The notes under the pieces: generated by a model
What the model was told of the DNA's origin: nothing
Seen by the model: the letters and a program-made list of their open reading frames with translations, nothing else
Databases searched by the model: none
Shown here: positions 7,995-17,827 of the stretch, piece after piece
How the letters are laid out: each line of letters starts with the position of its first letter
Numbering within the stretch: position 1 is the stretch's first letter
Made by a program: the position numbers and the translations under genes
Assembly: GCF_965216415.1 (NCBI RefSeq)
Contig: NZ_CBDCFU010000002.1
Strand: one strand, 5' to 3'
DNA from: Marivita sp003149565
Lineage (GTDB): Bacteria; Pseudomonadota; Alphaproteobacteria; Rhodobacterales; Rhodobacteraceae
DNA length: 64,000 nucleotides

Positions 7995-10226
7995 TTACCG
8001 GTCGCCGGAATCAAGAGCTGCCGCAATCAGCGCCTGTCCCAACGCCAGCCCGCCATCATTTGCCGGCACCTTGGTGTGCAGCAGGATAGGGGCGTCGCCC
8101 AAGGCTTTGATCGTCATCTCAAGCAGAAGCGCATTCTGGAAACAGCCACCAGACAGGGCCACCGCCTTGGCGTGATCGTCCTCTAGCAACTGTTTGGCAG
8201 TGGTGGCAAACGCCTGAGCCAGGCCCGCATGAAACCGCAAGGCCATCTTCTCTTTTCCCGTTCCCTTATGCAGGTCGGCCAGCGCCGCGTCCCACATCGG
8301 CGCGGGGTCGATCACGCCATCCGTTTCAGCAAACGGGTAGGGGCTGCCCACAGCAGACCCCGCGCGCAGGGCCATCGCCTCCAACTGCATTGCGGCCTCA
8401 CCTTCGAAACTCTGCGCACCTGAAAACCCAAGGAGCGCTGCAAAGGCATCGAATAGCCGACCTGCGGACGACGACAGCGGCGCGTTCACCCCTTTGGCTA
8501 TCGCCTGCCTTAGTACGTCGCGCGGAGCGTCCGCCAGCATCGTATCAGCCACAACCGACAACCCCGCCTGATCCAGTCGCGCCAACAGGTTGCGCCACGG
8601 CTCCCGGCTCGCCATATCGCCGCCGGGCAGCGGGGCGGGTTGCAGATGCGCAGCACGGGTGAACCCGGCATAATCGCCCAGCAATACCTCGCCGCCCCAG
8701 ATCGTACCATCCGACCCAAGGCCCAACCCGTCCAGAATGATCCCTGCCACGGAACCACCATCCAGTGGCCAGTCATTTTCGGCGAGACAGGAGGCCAGAT
8801 GGGCATGGTGGTGCTGCACCTCGACCAAGGCATCCCCCGCTCGCGCCGCTGCGTGCTGCGAGGACCGGTAGCCGGGATGCAAGTCGCATGCGAAGACCTC
8901 GGGGTGATGATCGAACAGCGCCGCATAATCCGCATCGGCCTTCACGAACTCGTCCCATGTCAGCGGGTCGTCCAGATCGCCCAGATGATGAGAGAGAAGC
9001 GCCTGACCGTTCTTCACAAGGCAGATCGCGGATTTCAGATGCGCGCCGAAGGCCACGACCTGTGGGGCCTCTTCAAACCCCGGCGGCAGTCGCAGCGTGT
9101 CCGGCACCATCCCACGGGCACGGCGCAGGATCATCGGGCCGTATTTGGTCACTTGCATTACGCTGTCATCCAAACGCCGCGCGATGTCGCGGTTGTGGCA
9201 CAGGATGCCATCGGCAAACCCGCCCAATTTCTCCACCGCTTCGTCATTGCCGATCACCTGAGGCTCTCCCGACAGGTTGCCCGAGGTCATCACCAACGGG
9301 CACCGCACTGTGTCGAGCAGCAGGTGGTGTAACGGGGTATAGGGCAACATCCAGCCCAGCCGGTCCTGACCGGGGGCGAGTGCGTCGGGCAGGGTGCCTT
9401 GATGGGACAGCAGCACAATGGGTGCGGCGCTTGAGGACAAAGCGGTACGTTCCTCTGGCGAGGGGGAGGCGTGCGCTTCGATCTCCTCCCAACGCCCCAT
9501 CAGAGCCAGCGGCTTGGTTGGCCGGTGTTTGCGCGTGCGGAGCGTGGCAATCGCCTCGGCATTGGTCGCATCGCAACACAGGTGAAACCCGCCTAGCCCC
9601 TTGATGGCGAGGATCTCGCCCGCCAAGAGCCGTTCGGCAGCGCGCGCCACCACGTCCTCGCCGTGGTCCAGACAAAGCTGCGGGCCACAGACCGCGCAAG
9701 CCACAGGCTGCGCATGGAAACGGCGGTCGGCCGGGTCGGCATATTCGGCAGCGCAGTCGTCGCACATCCCGAAGACACCCATCGTCGTCTTTGCGCGGTC
9801 ATAAGGCAGGCCGTGCAGGATGGTGAAACGCGGCCCGCAATGGGTGCAATTGGTGAACGCATACCCCGAGCGCCGGGGATCGGAGCCGCGAATATCAGCA
9901 AGGCAATCGGGGCAGGTCGCGGCATCGGGCGTCACCCGTGTTTCCGCGCCGCTGCCCTGGCTGGCGGTGATCTCAAACGTGCTCGGCTTTGCGTCAAAGA
10001 TATGCGGTGCTGTCTCGACCGCATCCACCCGCGCCAAGGGCGGTGCGTCGCTGGCGATGGCCGCAACAAAGGCATCGAGATCAGGCCCGCAGGCGTGAAT
10101 CAATACCCCCTCAGGGTCGTTCAACACGTCTCCCGTGATCCCGAACCGCCGCGCCAGCTGCCAGATGAAAGGGCGGAACCCGACCCCCTGAACCTGCCCG
10201 CGCACGCGGATGCGCAGACCGTCCAT
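7995..10226 (-). CDS. hypF: HypF, carbamoyltransferase for hydrogenase cyanide ligands
   Basis: A protein of 743 residues from the ATG at 10226, which overlaps the hupV stop as TGATG. Domains in order are: an acylphosphatase-like domain (GQVQGVGFRPFIW), two zinc-finger pairs (CPDCLADI..CTHCGPRF and CDDCAAEY..CAVCGPQL), a YrdC-like domain (IKGLGGFHLCCDATN), and a Kae1-like carbamoyltransferase domain with HHHAHLASC. It makes the thiocarboxamide that HypE turns into the CN ligands of the active site. Its place between the sensor genes and hupS is as in Rhodobacter. The other hyp genes are expected to lie beyond the left edge, after hupK. Confidence 0.97.
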   Translation of the reverse strand: MDGLRIRVRGQVQGVGFRPFIWQLARRFGITGDVLNDPEGVLIHACGPDLDAFVAAIASDAPPLARVDAVETAPHIFDAKPSTFEITASQGSGAETRVTPDAATCPDCLADIRGSDPRRSGYAFTNCTHCGPRFTILHGLPYDRAKTTMGVFGMCDDCAAEYADPADRRFHAQPVACAVCGPQLCLDHGEDVVARAAERLLAGEILAIKGLGGFHLCCDATNAEAIATLRTRKHRPTKPLALMGRWEEIEAHASPSPEERTALSSSAAPIVLLSHQGTLPDALAPGQDRLGWMLPYTPLHHLLLDTVRCPLVMTSGNLSGEPQVIGNDEAVEKLGGFADGILCHNRDIARRLDDSVMQVTKYGPMILRRARGMVPDTLRLPPGFEEAPQVVAFGAHLKSAICLVKNGQALLSHHLGDLDDPLTWDEFVKADADYAALFDHHPEVFACDLHPGYRSSQHAAARAGDALVEVQHHHAHLASCLAENDWPLDGGSVAGIILDGLGLGSDGTIWGGEVLLGDYAGFTRAAHLQPAPLPGGDMASREPWRNLLARLDQAGLSVVADTMLADAPRDVLRQAIAKGVNAPLSSSAGRLFDAFAALLGFSGAQSFEGEAAMQLEAMALRAGSAVGSPYPFAETDGVIDPAPMWDAALADLHKGTGKEKMALRFHAGLAQAFATTAKQLLEDDHAKAVALSGGCFQNALLLEMTIKALGDAPILLHTKVPANDGGLALGQALIAAALDSGDR

Positions 10227-11659
10227 CAGTGCACCGTACACACCATGCATGGGTCAAAGCTGCGCACGATGTGCTGCACGGTGAGCGGCGTGTCCTCGGC
10301 CTCACCCACCTTAGCGCCGACCAATGCCGCCTCGACCGGGCCGGGCTGTCCCGCCGCGTCGCGCGGGCTGAAATTCCATGTCGTCGGCGCGATGATCTGG
10401 TAGCCGCTGATCCGTCCGTTCTCGACGCTGATCCAATGCCCCAACGCCCCGCGTGCTGCCTCGACCAGCCCTTCGCCAGAGCCATGGCCGGGCAGGGGCA
10501 CATCCTCGATAAACCGCGCTTCGGGCTTAAGCGCCGCCACCCAGCGTTCCAGCAGGATCTGCGTGCGCGCGATTTCGAGCAGCCGCCCCGCCACGCGGGC
10601 GCGGACGTTCGATCCCTGCGCGGCCAACTCCAATGCCGCAGGGTGCCCATCCACCACTTGGCGAGCGAAGGCGCCGGTCTCCATGCTCTGCCCGGCAAAG
10701 CGCGGCGCCTTGCACCAGCTATAGGCGGGGGCCTGCATGTCTTCGTCCGGGTGCGTTTCGCCTTTGGACGGGTGCGCGGTGTCGCCATGCATCCAGGCAT
10801 GGCTCAGGTCCTCGCGGATCGCGCTGGTGTCCACCGGCGACAGCGTGCCGTCCTGCCAGACGCCCTGCGCAAAAACGCGGCCCTCGGGCAGGGGATAAGC
10901 GCCAAAAGACAGGTAACGCCCGGGACCAAATCCCATTTTGTCCAGTGCCAGATCGTCGGCGATCTCCATGAAAAGACCGGCATCGCCCTTGTCCCACCCG
11001 CACAGCGCTTCCGCGCTGGGCAGTTCGGCGAAGGTCTCGACCGGCGCGCCAAAAAGCGTGGTTTCCAGATAGCGGCGGAAGGACGACAGCGTGCTGCCCA
11101 TGCGGATACGGTCCCGCATTGTCGGCGCACGGGTCACGCCACCGGGCTGGATCGCCAGGGTGTGGGGCCACTTGCCGCCCAGAAGGCCAACAATGTGCAG
11201 GATGTCTGCCCGTGCCGCGATGCAGGCCCGCACCGCCGAGCCGTCCATCGCGGTGAACCGCGCCACCGCCCGGTCATGCCACGGGCGACCCGCATAGGCC
11301 GGGCGGGCGAAATCGGCGCAGAAGAACAGATTGAAGTGGGTCAGGTGATCGCAAACATTTTCGATCCCGTGCATGATCGCGGTCGCCAAAGCGCCTTGCG
11401 GCAGTTGCGCGCGACCCGCCAGATGACCCAGCGCAGCCGAAGCCGCCGCCGACTGGCTGATCGAACAGATGCCACAAATGCGCGGCGTGATGGTGAGCGC
11501 ATCCATCGGGTCCTTGCCCAGCATCATCACCTCGAAGCCCCGGAACATCGGAGAGTTGGCATAGGCCGCCGACACATGGCCGTCCGCGACCTCGAGCCGG
11601 ATTTCAAGATCGCCCTCAACGCGGTTGAACGGGCCGACAAGCAGGGATCGCGTGGTCAT
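10226..11659 (-). CDS. hupV: HupV, regulatory (H2-sensing) hydrogenase large subunit
   Basis: A protein of 477 residues from the ATG at 11659 (ATGA overlap with hupU). It has RICGICSISQS instead of the usual RICGVCTGTHA, with the usual His replaced by Gln as in known sensor hydrogenases. It stops exactly at DPCMVCTVH. The lack of any C-terminal extension is typical of regulatory hydrogenases, which need no endopeptidase. With HupU it senses H2 in the cytoplasm and controls the HupT kinase. The open frame extending further upstream is inside hupU and was discarded. Confidence 0.95.
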   Translation of the reverse strand: MTTRSLLVGPFNRVEGDLEIRLEVADGHVSAAYANSPMFRGFEVMMLGKDPMDALTITPRICGICSISQSAAASAALGHLAGRAQLPQGALATAIMHGIENVCDHLTHFNLFFCADFARPAYAGRPWHDRAVARFTAMDGSAVRACIAARADILHIVGLLGGKWPHTLAIQPGGVTRAPTMRDRIRMGSTLSSFRRYLETTLFGAPVETFAELPSAEALCGWDKGDAGLFMEIADDLALDKMGFGPGRYLSFGAYPLPEGRVFAQGVWQDGTLSPVDTSAIREDLSHAWMHGDTAHPSKGETHPDEDMQAPAYSWCKAPRFAGQSMETGAFARQVVDGHPAALELAAQGSNVRARVAGRLLEIARTQILLERWVAALKPEARFIEDVPLPGHGSGEGLVEAARGALGHWISVENGRISGYQIIAPTTWNFSPRDAAGQPGPVEAALVGAKVGEAEDTPLTVQHIVRSFDPCMVCTVH

Positions 11660-12648
11660 TTCTGTTTGATCCTGAGAGTCGGCGTGACCTTGATCCGGTC
11701 CGCCACGGCGTTGTCTGACAGCCGTTTGGGTGTCGCCGCCTTGGACAAAGAGGCCAGCGCCATGAACCAGGCTTTCGGCATGTCCGACGGCAGGCCAACC
11801 GGGATGCCTGCGAATTTCGGGGTCTCGCTGAACGGGTGACTGGGTTCTTCGAATTCGGGTGCCGTGCAGTTGATGCAGGCATAGCCCGCGCGGGTGCAGG
11901 AACTGCCACCGTTCCAGCCGCGAATGTTGCAATCGCCGACCGCCTGCGTGCCGACGCAGCCCAGATGCTCCATCATGCAACCCATCTGGCCGGGCTTTTC
12001 AGCGCTGGCCTTGTATTCGTAAAACTCGTTTTTTGGACAAGCGTGGTGGACAAGGTTCTCGGCATAAAAGAGCGGGCGTTGAAGTGCGTCCAGCGCATCG
12101 GCCCGCATCTCGCCCGCCGCGATCAGCATCAGGGTTTCCGTCACCCAATCAGGATGCGTCGGACAGCCTGCGACATTGATTACAGGGAGGCCCGATCCGC
12201 TGCGAAAGCTTTCGGGCAGGGCGCCGCCGGGGTTACGGCCGTCATACTGCACACCGATGGCCCCCGCTGGATTGCCACCAGCCGAGGTCACACCTCCATA
12301 GGTCGCGCATGTGCCCACAGCCACCACATGCGCGGCGCGCGGTGCAAGGCTTTGCACCCAATCGAGCATGGAACGCCCGGTGCCAGACAGCATCTGGAAC
12401 CGCCCTGTGCCCTTGGGACCAGTCAGGATCGAGCCTTCGATGCAGAGGATATCGAGCGGCAAGCGCCCGGTCTCCACGTCGTCCAGTATCCGCCGCACCT
12501 CGCCGCCGGTCTCCTGCGACAGGGCTGGGTGCCAGAGGAATCGCAGACCGGCATTGTCGAGAAGGTCGAACACGCCCGGGGATTCCGCGTTCAGAAGCGA
12601 CATCGTGCAGCCGCCGCAGCCTGCCGATTGCAGCCAGAGGATGTTCAT
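11656..12648 (-). CDS. hupU: HupU, regulatory (H2-sensing) hydrogenase small subunit
   Basis: A protein of 330 residues starting MNILWLQSAGCGGCTMS. Unlike HupS it has no Tat signal and no C-terminal anchor, as expected for a cytoplasmic sensor. FeS-cluster cysteines are visible in SAGCGGC, VGTCATYGG, GCPTHPDW, HHACPKNEFYEY and NCTAPEFEEP. It overlaps both neighbours as ATGA (hupT stop/hupU start and hupU stop/hupV start), so HupT, HupU and HupV are probably made in a fixed ratio. Confidence 0.95.
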   Translation of the reverse strand: MNILWLQSAGCGGCTMSLLNAESPGVFDLLDNAGLRFLWHPALSQETGGEVRRILDDVETGRLPLDILCIEGSILTGPKGTGRFQMLSGTGRSMLDWVQSLAPRAAHVVAVGTCATYGGVTSAGGNPAGAIGVQYDGRNPGGALPESFRSGSGLPVINVAGCPTHPDWVTETLMLIAAGEMRADALDALQRPLFYAENLVHHACPKNEFYEYKASAEKPGQMGCMMEHLGCVGTQAVGDCNIRGWNGGSSCTRAGYACINCTAPEFEEPSHPFSETPKFAGIPVGLPSDMPKAWFMALASLSKAATPKRLSDNAVADRIKVTPTLRIKQK

Positions 12649-13967
12649 TCAGGGTCTCCCGCGGGCAGGCTCAGTTCGAAACAGCTACCATCTGGGCCTG
12701 TTCGGGCAAGGGTCAGCGTCCCGCCGTTTTCCTGCGCGATCTTCTGCGAGATCGATAGGCCCAGCCCGGTACCTTTGCCGACCGGTTTGGTGGTGAAGAA
12801 GGGGTCGAAAATGGCCGTGGCATCGGTGTTGGAAATGCCCGGACCGTTATCCGTAACCTGGAGTACGGCTTTTCCCTCGTGCTCTTTGGCGCTCAGATTG
12901 ACCAACGGATCCGTGGTGTCGGCCAGCGCGTCGATGGCGTTCTGAACGAGGTTCATCACGATCTGCTGGACATGACCGGGATTGCCGATGGCACATGCCT
13001 GCTCTGCGCCGTACACGGCAATACGGACAGGTGTCTTGGTGCCACGCACCACCCAGTCGGCGGCGGTGCGGGCGGTCTGGACCACGTCAAAGCGCACCTT
13101 CTCGCCCGACCCGTCAGCGCTCAGGCGGCGCAGGTCCTCGACGATGTCGCGCACCCGCTCGGCACCGTCCTTGGCCCCATCGATCGCGCCACGCAGATTT
13201 TTTACCGTCCGGTCAAGTTTCAACTCATCCCGCAGGGCCACCAGTTCGGGGCGGCTTTTGCCCGCCTGCACCGCATCAAAATAGGTCTCGAAACGCCGGG
13301 TGTATTTCTCAAGCGCGTGGGTGTTGGCGTAGACAAAGCTGATCGGGTTGTTCAGCTCATGCGCCACGCCCGCCACCAGTCGACCCAGCGAGGCCAGCTT
13401 TTCGTGTTGCACCAGTTGCGCCTGTGCGTTTTGCAGCGCGGTGTGGCTGGCTTCCAACTCGCGATAGGCGTTGCGGAGCTCGCCTAGGGGACGGCCCACC
13501 AACACAACTCCTTGGCTGCGGCCGCGCTGGTCAAGCCTTGGGCTGACGCTCACCTCAAGGGGTGTCGGGCCATCAGGCGTGAGGAACCCCACCTCGACAA
13601 CGCGGGGGCGGCGGTCGCGCATCGCCTCAGTGATCACGCCGCGCAGGACTGTGTCTGCCTTAGCATCCAGCAGCGCGCCAAGCGGCGTGTCGGGCTCAAG
13701 CGCCGTCTCAAGGCCCAGAATAGCCGAGAACGCCCCGCCGGTGCGTTCGATTGTGAGTGTCCGGTCTACGACAATCAGCAGTTCGGAAATCGACGACAGC
13801 ACCGACCCCATGAACTGGCGCATCTCATCAAGTTCACGGTTCTGAGCCTCGAGCCGTTCCTGATAATCCACCAGTTCTGAATACGTCCGGTCCATCGCCG
13901 CAACGACATCTCGCCACGTCTGATCGTCAAACGCCTGCAGGGGTTCATCTGGTGTCAGCGCGGTCAT
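12645..13967 (-). CDS. hupT: HupT, H2-signalling sensor histidine kinase
   Basis: A soluble kinase of 440 residues. An N-terminal coiled-coil segment (about 30-52) leads into a PAS-like domain (about 55-160, SISELLIVVDRTL). The H-box follows with H203 in VAGVAHELNNPISF, then N, G1 and G2 boxes (NLVQNAIDAL, DNGPGIS, GKGTGLGLSISQ). There is no membrane segment. In Rhodobacter, HupT phosphorylates the response regulator HupR when H2 is absent and is switched by HupUV. hupR is not in this window. hupT is the first gene of the minus-strand hup series, so its promoter should lie just upstream, next to the decay zone. Confidence 0.95.
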   Translation of the reverse strand: MTALTPDEPLQAFDDQTWRDVVAAMDRTYSELVDYQERLEAQNRELDEMRQFMGSVLSSISELLIVVDRTLTIERTGGAFSAILGLETALEPDTPLGALLDAKADTVLRGVITEAMRDRRPRVVEVGFLTPDGPTPLEVSVSPRLDQRGRSQGVVLVGRPLGELRNAYRELEASHTALQNAQAQLVQHEKLASLGRLVAGVAHELNNPISFVYANTHALEKYTRRFETYFDAVQAGKSRPELVALRDELKLDRTVKNLRGAIDGAKDGAERVRDIVEDLRRLSADGSGEKVRFDVVQTARTAADWVVRGTKTPVRIAVYGAEQACAIGNPGHVQQIVMNLVQNAIDALADTTDPLVNLSAKEHEGKAVLQVTDNGPGISNTDATAIFDPFFTTKPVGKGTGLGLSISQKIAQENGGTLTLARTGPDGSCFELSLPAGDPE

Positions 13968-14144
13968 GGACCCTCCTTGGAGCTACACTAACCGCAGGTC
14001 TTGCGTAGCTGCAACACGCCCGCGCAAGGATGGCACGCGATACAGCTTTGCCAAACTGCGGCAAGACGCTGCATCGCATGCTAGCCTGCGGGTGCCGGGC
14101 AACGAGGCAGCTCGCTGCGGTTCGCGGCCGCTGACCAAAGCACC

Positions 14145-14618
14145 ATGACTGTCGCGCCATTCGGCGTTGTCATGTATGACCTCCGGCTTGGCGAAGTGTA
14201 CGTAGTCCCGCGCGTCCTCGGCCTTTTTGAAATCAAAATGCCGCGTCATCAGGAACTTCAGGAATTCTCTCATTGCCCCAATCGTGCGCCCAAAGCCTGG
14301 GGTCAGGTGCGACCGGCTTTCGACATGGCGGCGGACGATCGTTTCAAAGGTTTCGGGCATGTGTCCGCTGACCCGGAATACATTGTGGGTGGGTGCCGCT
14401 ACGGCAAACGCGCTCCGGTGGTATTCGTCGGCATAGAGCGCCAATTGCGTCACGGCTGCGACCGAATAGTTTGAGGCGGCCCGGCCTTCAGCGCTTTGAG
14501 CATAATACGTTTGAATTGTCCTTGTAATGGACCTTTCGCCCCAATGCGCGGCCCATCGCCGCCGCGATGTCGTTTGGCGACAAATGCTCAGGCCCCGTCG
14601 GACGGTAGGGTTGTCCTG
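14145..14618 (-). pseudogene. NmrA-family NAD(P)-binding oxidoreductase remnant (frameshifted)
   Basis: Two reading frames on the minus strand together resemble the C-terminal half of NmrA/azoreductase-like proteins. The first (about 14500-14618) reads YRPTGPEHLSPNDIAAAMG and ends at a stop after GRKVHYKDN. A different frame then continues with VTQLALYADEYHRSAF, HNVFRVSGHMPETFETI and MREFLKFL. A frameshift near 14500-14510 separates the halves. The N-terminal nucleotide-binding half is missing, so the gene is dead. It is the first of several decayed genes between hupT and the ureide operon. Confidence 0.65.
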
Positions 14619-14775
14619 CATGGCTTGCCGGATTCACAAGCGCGACTGCTACACGCGGGCGATGTCGGTGCTTTACGGTGCGGGGTTCTTTTTCACCGTC
14701 CCGTCGCCGAGGGGGATCGTGAACACACCCAGATGTGCCGCCATGGATTTGTCAGCGGATATTGGAGTGATCGAC

Positions 14776-15008
14776 ATGGGATTTTTGAGCGTCATTCGAC
14801 TTTGGGCTTTGCGAGACAAGATGCCCATCCGCAAGGTTGCGCGGCGGGCTGGGCTATCGCGTGACACCATCCAAGAAGTATCTGCGGGCAGGGATCGTTG
14901 AGCCCCAGTTCAAGACACCTGCGCGGCCGAGCAAGCTCGACCCTTATGCCGAGAAGTTGACAGGTTGGCTGATGACGGAGCAGCGCAAGTCGCTCAAGAA
15001 CCGTCGCA
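14776..15008 (+). pseudogene. IS21-family transposase (IstA) N-terminal fragment, frameshifted
   Basis: The sequence reads MGFLSVIRLWALRDKMPIRK and ARRAGLSRDTIQ in one frame. It then shifts near 14870 to KKYLRAGIVEPQFKTP and RPSKLDPYAEKLTGWLM in the next. This is the N-terminal helix-turn-helix part of IS21 IstA; the catalytic DDE part and IstB are absent. The fragment is joined at about 15000 to an unrelated gene remnant in another frame, so a deletion or recombination removed the remainder of the element. Confidence 0.75.
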
Positions 15009-15810
15009 GCGCGTGCAAGTCGCCTCCGGTGCGACGTCCGCGGGGTTACAGGGGCAGATCACCGGTGACGAGATCGTGGACTATCTGCTGGATGCGGCGG
15101 CCGGCCAGCGCATGACGATCGACTTCCGGACGGACAATCCATCGGCCTACTTCAACCTCACGGCGGGCTCGGATCCGACGGCGCTGCAAGTCGGATCGAC
15201 CAGTGGCAACAGCTATGACGGCACGTTGATCTGGTCCGGCACCTACCGGGTACGCGTCTATCTGATGCGCAACGCCGCGCGCCGCAACGAGACGGCGTCT
15301 TAAACGATGGAGGTTGCGATCACCGTCGCGGGCGCGGCGACCGCGCGTCCCGATTTCGCCGACGGTCTCGCGGTCGGGCCGGACTTCCTGAAGGTCGTGG
15401 GCGTTTCGGCCAATGACATCCTGAACATCCGGTCCGGACCCGGCATCGGGAACCCGGTTGTCATGCGCGCGCCCAGCGGGGTCATCTTCCGAAATCTCGG
15501 CTGCAAGAGCTTTGGCACCGCGCGCTGGTGCAAGGTGGAGACGACCGACGGGCGGATCCAGGGTTGGGGCTCCGGCCGCTACCTGGTGGAGAGCGATCCT
15601 CCGGGGAATGCCGCTCCGGCCAAACCCGATGTGCCGGAACTGCGCCAACGAACGTCCGGAGAGGTCGAGGTCCTGTTCGCGACCGGGTGCACTGCCCTCT
15701 ATTCGGCGGCTGGCAGGCGGATCACTGCGGGAAGCTCCTGTTCGACCGGCCAACTGGCCCGGGCAGATGACGCGGTTCGACGTTGCTTGCGGGAGCAGGG
15801 CATTGGGCCA
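15000..15810 (+). pseudogene. PliG-like / SH3-domain secreted protein, truncated with an in-frame stop
   Basis: From about 15000 the frame reads SQRVQVASG, GDEIVDYLLDAAAGQRM and SAYFNLTAGSD, ending VRVYLMRNAARRNETAS. This resembles the conserved region of proteins related to g-type lysozyme inhibitors. TAA (15301-15303) then interrupts the frame. The same frame continues from 15304 with TMEVAITV and an SH3-like domain (ILNIRSGPGIGNPVV, GWGSGRYLV). Homologues as I know them have Tyr at the stop position, so a Tyr codon probably mutated to TAA. The signal peptide was lost at the IS21 junction. A remnant with two lesions is very unlikely to be functional. Confidence 0.65.
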
Positions 15811-15835
15811 GGCGCAGGTTTCGGAACGTCCTGCC

Positions 15836-16783
15836 ATGGAGATGAAGATGAAATCGCTTCTGGCCTGTACCATAACGCTTCTGCTCGTTGCCGTGCCGGT
15901 CTCAGCCGCCCCACTCGATCTCGGCATGGTCGAAGCCGTGCCCTGTCCCGTCAAGCTGCCCTACGAGACCGAGAAGGAAGGCAGGACCTACGATTGCGGT
16001 ATCGTCGTGGTGCCCGAAAACCATGACGACCCCGAAGGTCGAAGCATCGAACTGGCATGGCTCAGGCTGCAATCGACCGGCGAGGCGACAGAAAGCGATC
16101 CCTTGATCTACCCTTCCGGCGGGCCCGGCGCCTCCGCGCTCCATGAACTGGCGACCATTCCGCAACTGCACCAGAACCTGCAACCGGCACGAGAACCAGG
16201 GGATATCATCCTTTTCGATCAGCGGGGAACGACTTCGCCCGGCATTGCCGGCCTCGGCGCGAACCTCCTTGGCCTGCCCGAGCGCGATTTCGTTTCGCAG
16301 GGCGCTCTCTGGTCGATCAACTGCCAAGAGGACATCGGCTTCAACCCGCCCGAGGTGGCGCAGGCCTTCATTGCCGCGACACCCTATCCGGGCCTTCTGA
16401 CCCAGTCTTTGGACACGTACAGGCGCTTCCACGAGGTCTGCGGCCATTTTCCTCAGTCTTTCACCCGCGAGTAGATGTTCGCCCATGTGAAAAGCGACAT
16501 CCCGACGCTCATCTACGGGGGCGGTCTCGATACGCAGACGGCGGTGGTATATGGCCGCGAAGTGCACCGCCACCTGCCACGATCGATGCTGCTTGAATGG
16601 CCGGCCAACGGCCATATCCTGATATCGATGAGCCTCGACATCTGCGCGGGCACCATCGCCGCAGCCTTCCTCGATGCCCCAGACACCTCGCCGGACACAG
16701 CCTGCGCGACAACCGCAGACTATAAAATTCCATTTGAGAAATACTATCGGATCATGGCGGACAAGCTCGCTGGAGATAAGTGA
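15836..16783 (+). pseudogene. TAP-like alpha/beta hydrolase, internal deletion and nonsense codon
   Basis: The ATG at 15836 gives a signal peptide (MKSLLACTITLLLVAVPVSA) and the start of a secreted tripeptidyl-aminopeptidase-like hydrolase (YPSGGPGASALHEL, IILFDQRGTTSPG). The frame stops at TAG 16472-16474 but continues in the same frame from 16475 with the C-terminal part (IPTLIYGGGLDTQTAV, WPANGHI), which holds the catalytic Asp and His region. The middle of the protein, including the GxSxG nucleophile motif, is absent. The gene has therefore lost its active site by deletion and has a premature stop as well. Confidence 0.75.
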
Positions 16784-17013
16784 ACCAGCATTGCTTTTCA
16801 TGGCTGGCCAAATGTCGCACGTGACGACCGCTATCGTGGATATTCGTTAAAATCGGACGGCGCCCTTGGCCGCAGCTTTCTGCCTATGTCGACTTGGTCC
16901 GAGACGTATTCCCGACGCACGAATTGAATGGAGTGGCGGTACTTTGGATTGATCATGGACGAATGGATTTTTGGACCTGGCCACTGTTCCTGCCCGCGCA
17001 ACAACTGAATGGT

Positions 17014-17827
17014 GCGGCATTGCCATGTTGTTTGTGGCTGTCGAAGCCGGTCGAGGCCTGGCATGCTGATCCCATTTACCACGCCGCGCTTAAAGGGCTT
17101 TCGTTTCCCGTGTGAGGCCGTGGCCTATGTGGTTTGGGCTCACCACCGCTTTGCCCTGAGCACTGCGGATGTGAAAGATCTTTTGGCGGAGCGTGGCGTC
17201 ATCGTTAGCCGCGAAACAATCCGCCTTTGGGTGAACCGATTTGGGGCGCATTTTGCCGATTGTATCCGTCGCGGACGACCGTTTTCGAACGACAAATGGC
17301 ACATGGACGAGGTTGTGATCCCGATCAATGGCGTGAAGCACTGGCTGTGGCGTGCGGTCGACGCCAATGGCGACACGCTCGACATTCTGGTTCAGACACG
17401 CCGCAATGCGAAGGCCGCCAAACGCTTTCTATCAAGGCTGATTGCTCAATTCAGCCATCAAAGAGTCGTCATCACCGATAAGCTGCGCAGCTACATAAAG
17501 CCGATCGCCCGCCAGGCACCAGATGCCGATCACTGGGCACACAAGGGCCTCAACAACAGGATCGAGGGCAGCCACAGGCCGACGGCGGCGGCGAGAGAAA
17601 ATCATGGGGCGTTTAAAGTCACCCAGGCAGGCGCAGCGGTTCCTCGCCGCCCACGACTAAATCGACACCATCTTCAGATCCCGCCGTTATCGCCTCACCG
17701 CCAACTCCTATCGTCATGTCCTGGCTGATGCGTTCAGTCTGTGGACAGCCGATGCTCGCGAGATGCCCGCGTGACTGACTTGGGCCAGGCCGCACTCGGC
17801 CAGCCGAAAACAACTTGGCAATGCCCC
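17014..17827 (+). mobile_element. IS6-family (IS26-like) insertion sequence, inactive
   Basis: About 814 bp, a normal IS6 size, bounded by terminal inverted repeats: left 17014-17040 and right 17801-17827. The left end, GCGGCATTGCCATGTTG onward, matches the reverse complement of the right end, GGGGCATTGCCAAGTTG onward, at 23 of 27 positions. The element holds one broken transposase gene. No clear 8-bp target duplication was seen next to the repeats, so flanking DNA may have been rearranged. The right end lies only 54 bp from the 3' end of the ureide operon. Confidence 0.85.
17063..17774 (+). pseudogene. IS6-family transposase, frameshift plus nonsense mutation
   Basis: MLIPFTTPRLKGFRFPCEAV, an HTH region (VSRETIRLWVNRFG) and the catalytic domain (WHMDEVVIPING, VVITDKLRSY, HKGLNNRIEGSHRPT) match IS6/IS26 transposases. 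At about 17583 the frame shifts. The true C-terminus (KIMGRLKSPRQAQRFLAAHD, YRHVLADAFSLW) continues in another frame and also carries TAA where the family has Gln (HDQI). The essential Glu lies near the frameshift, so the protein is inactive. Confidence 0.85.
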
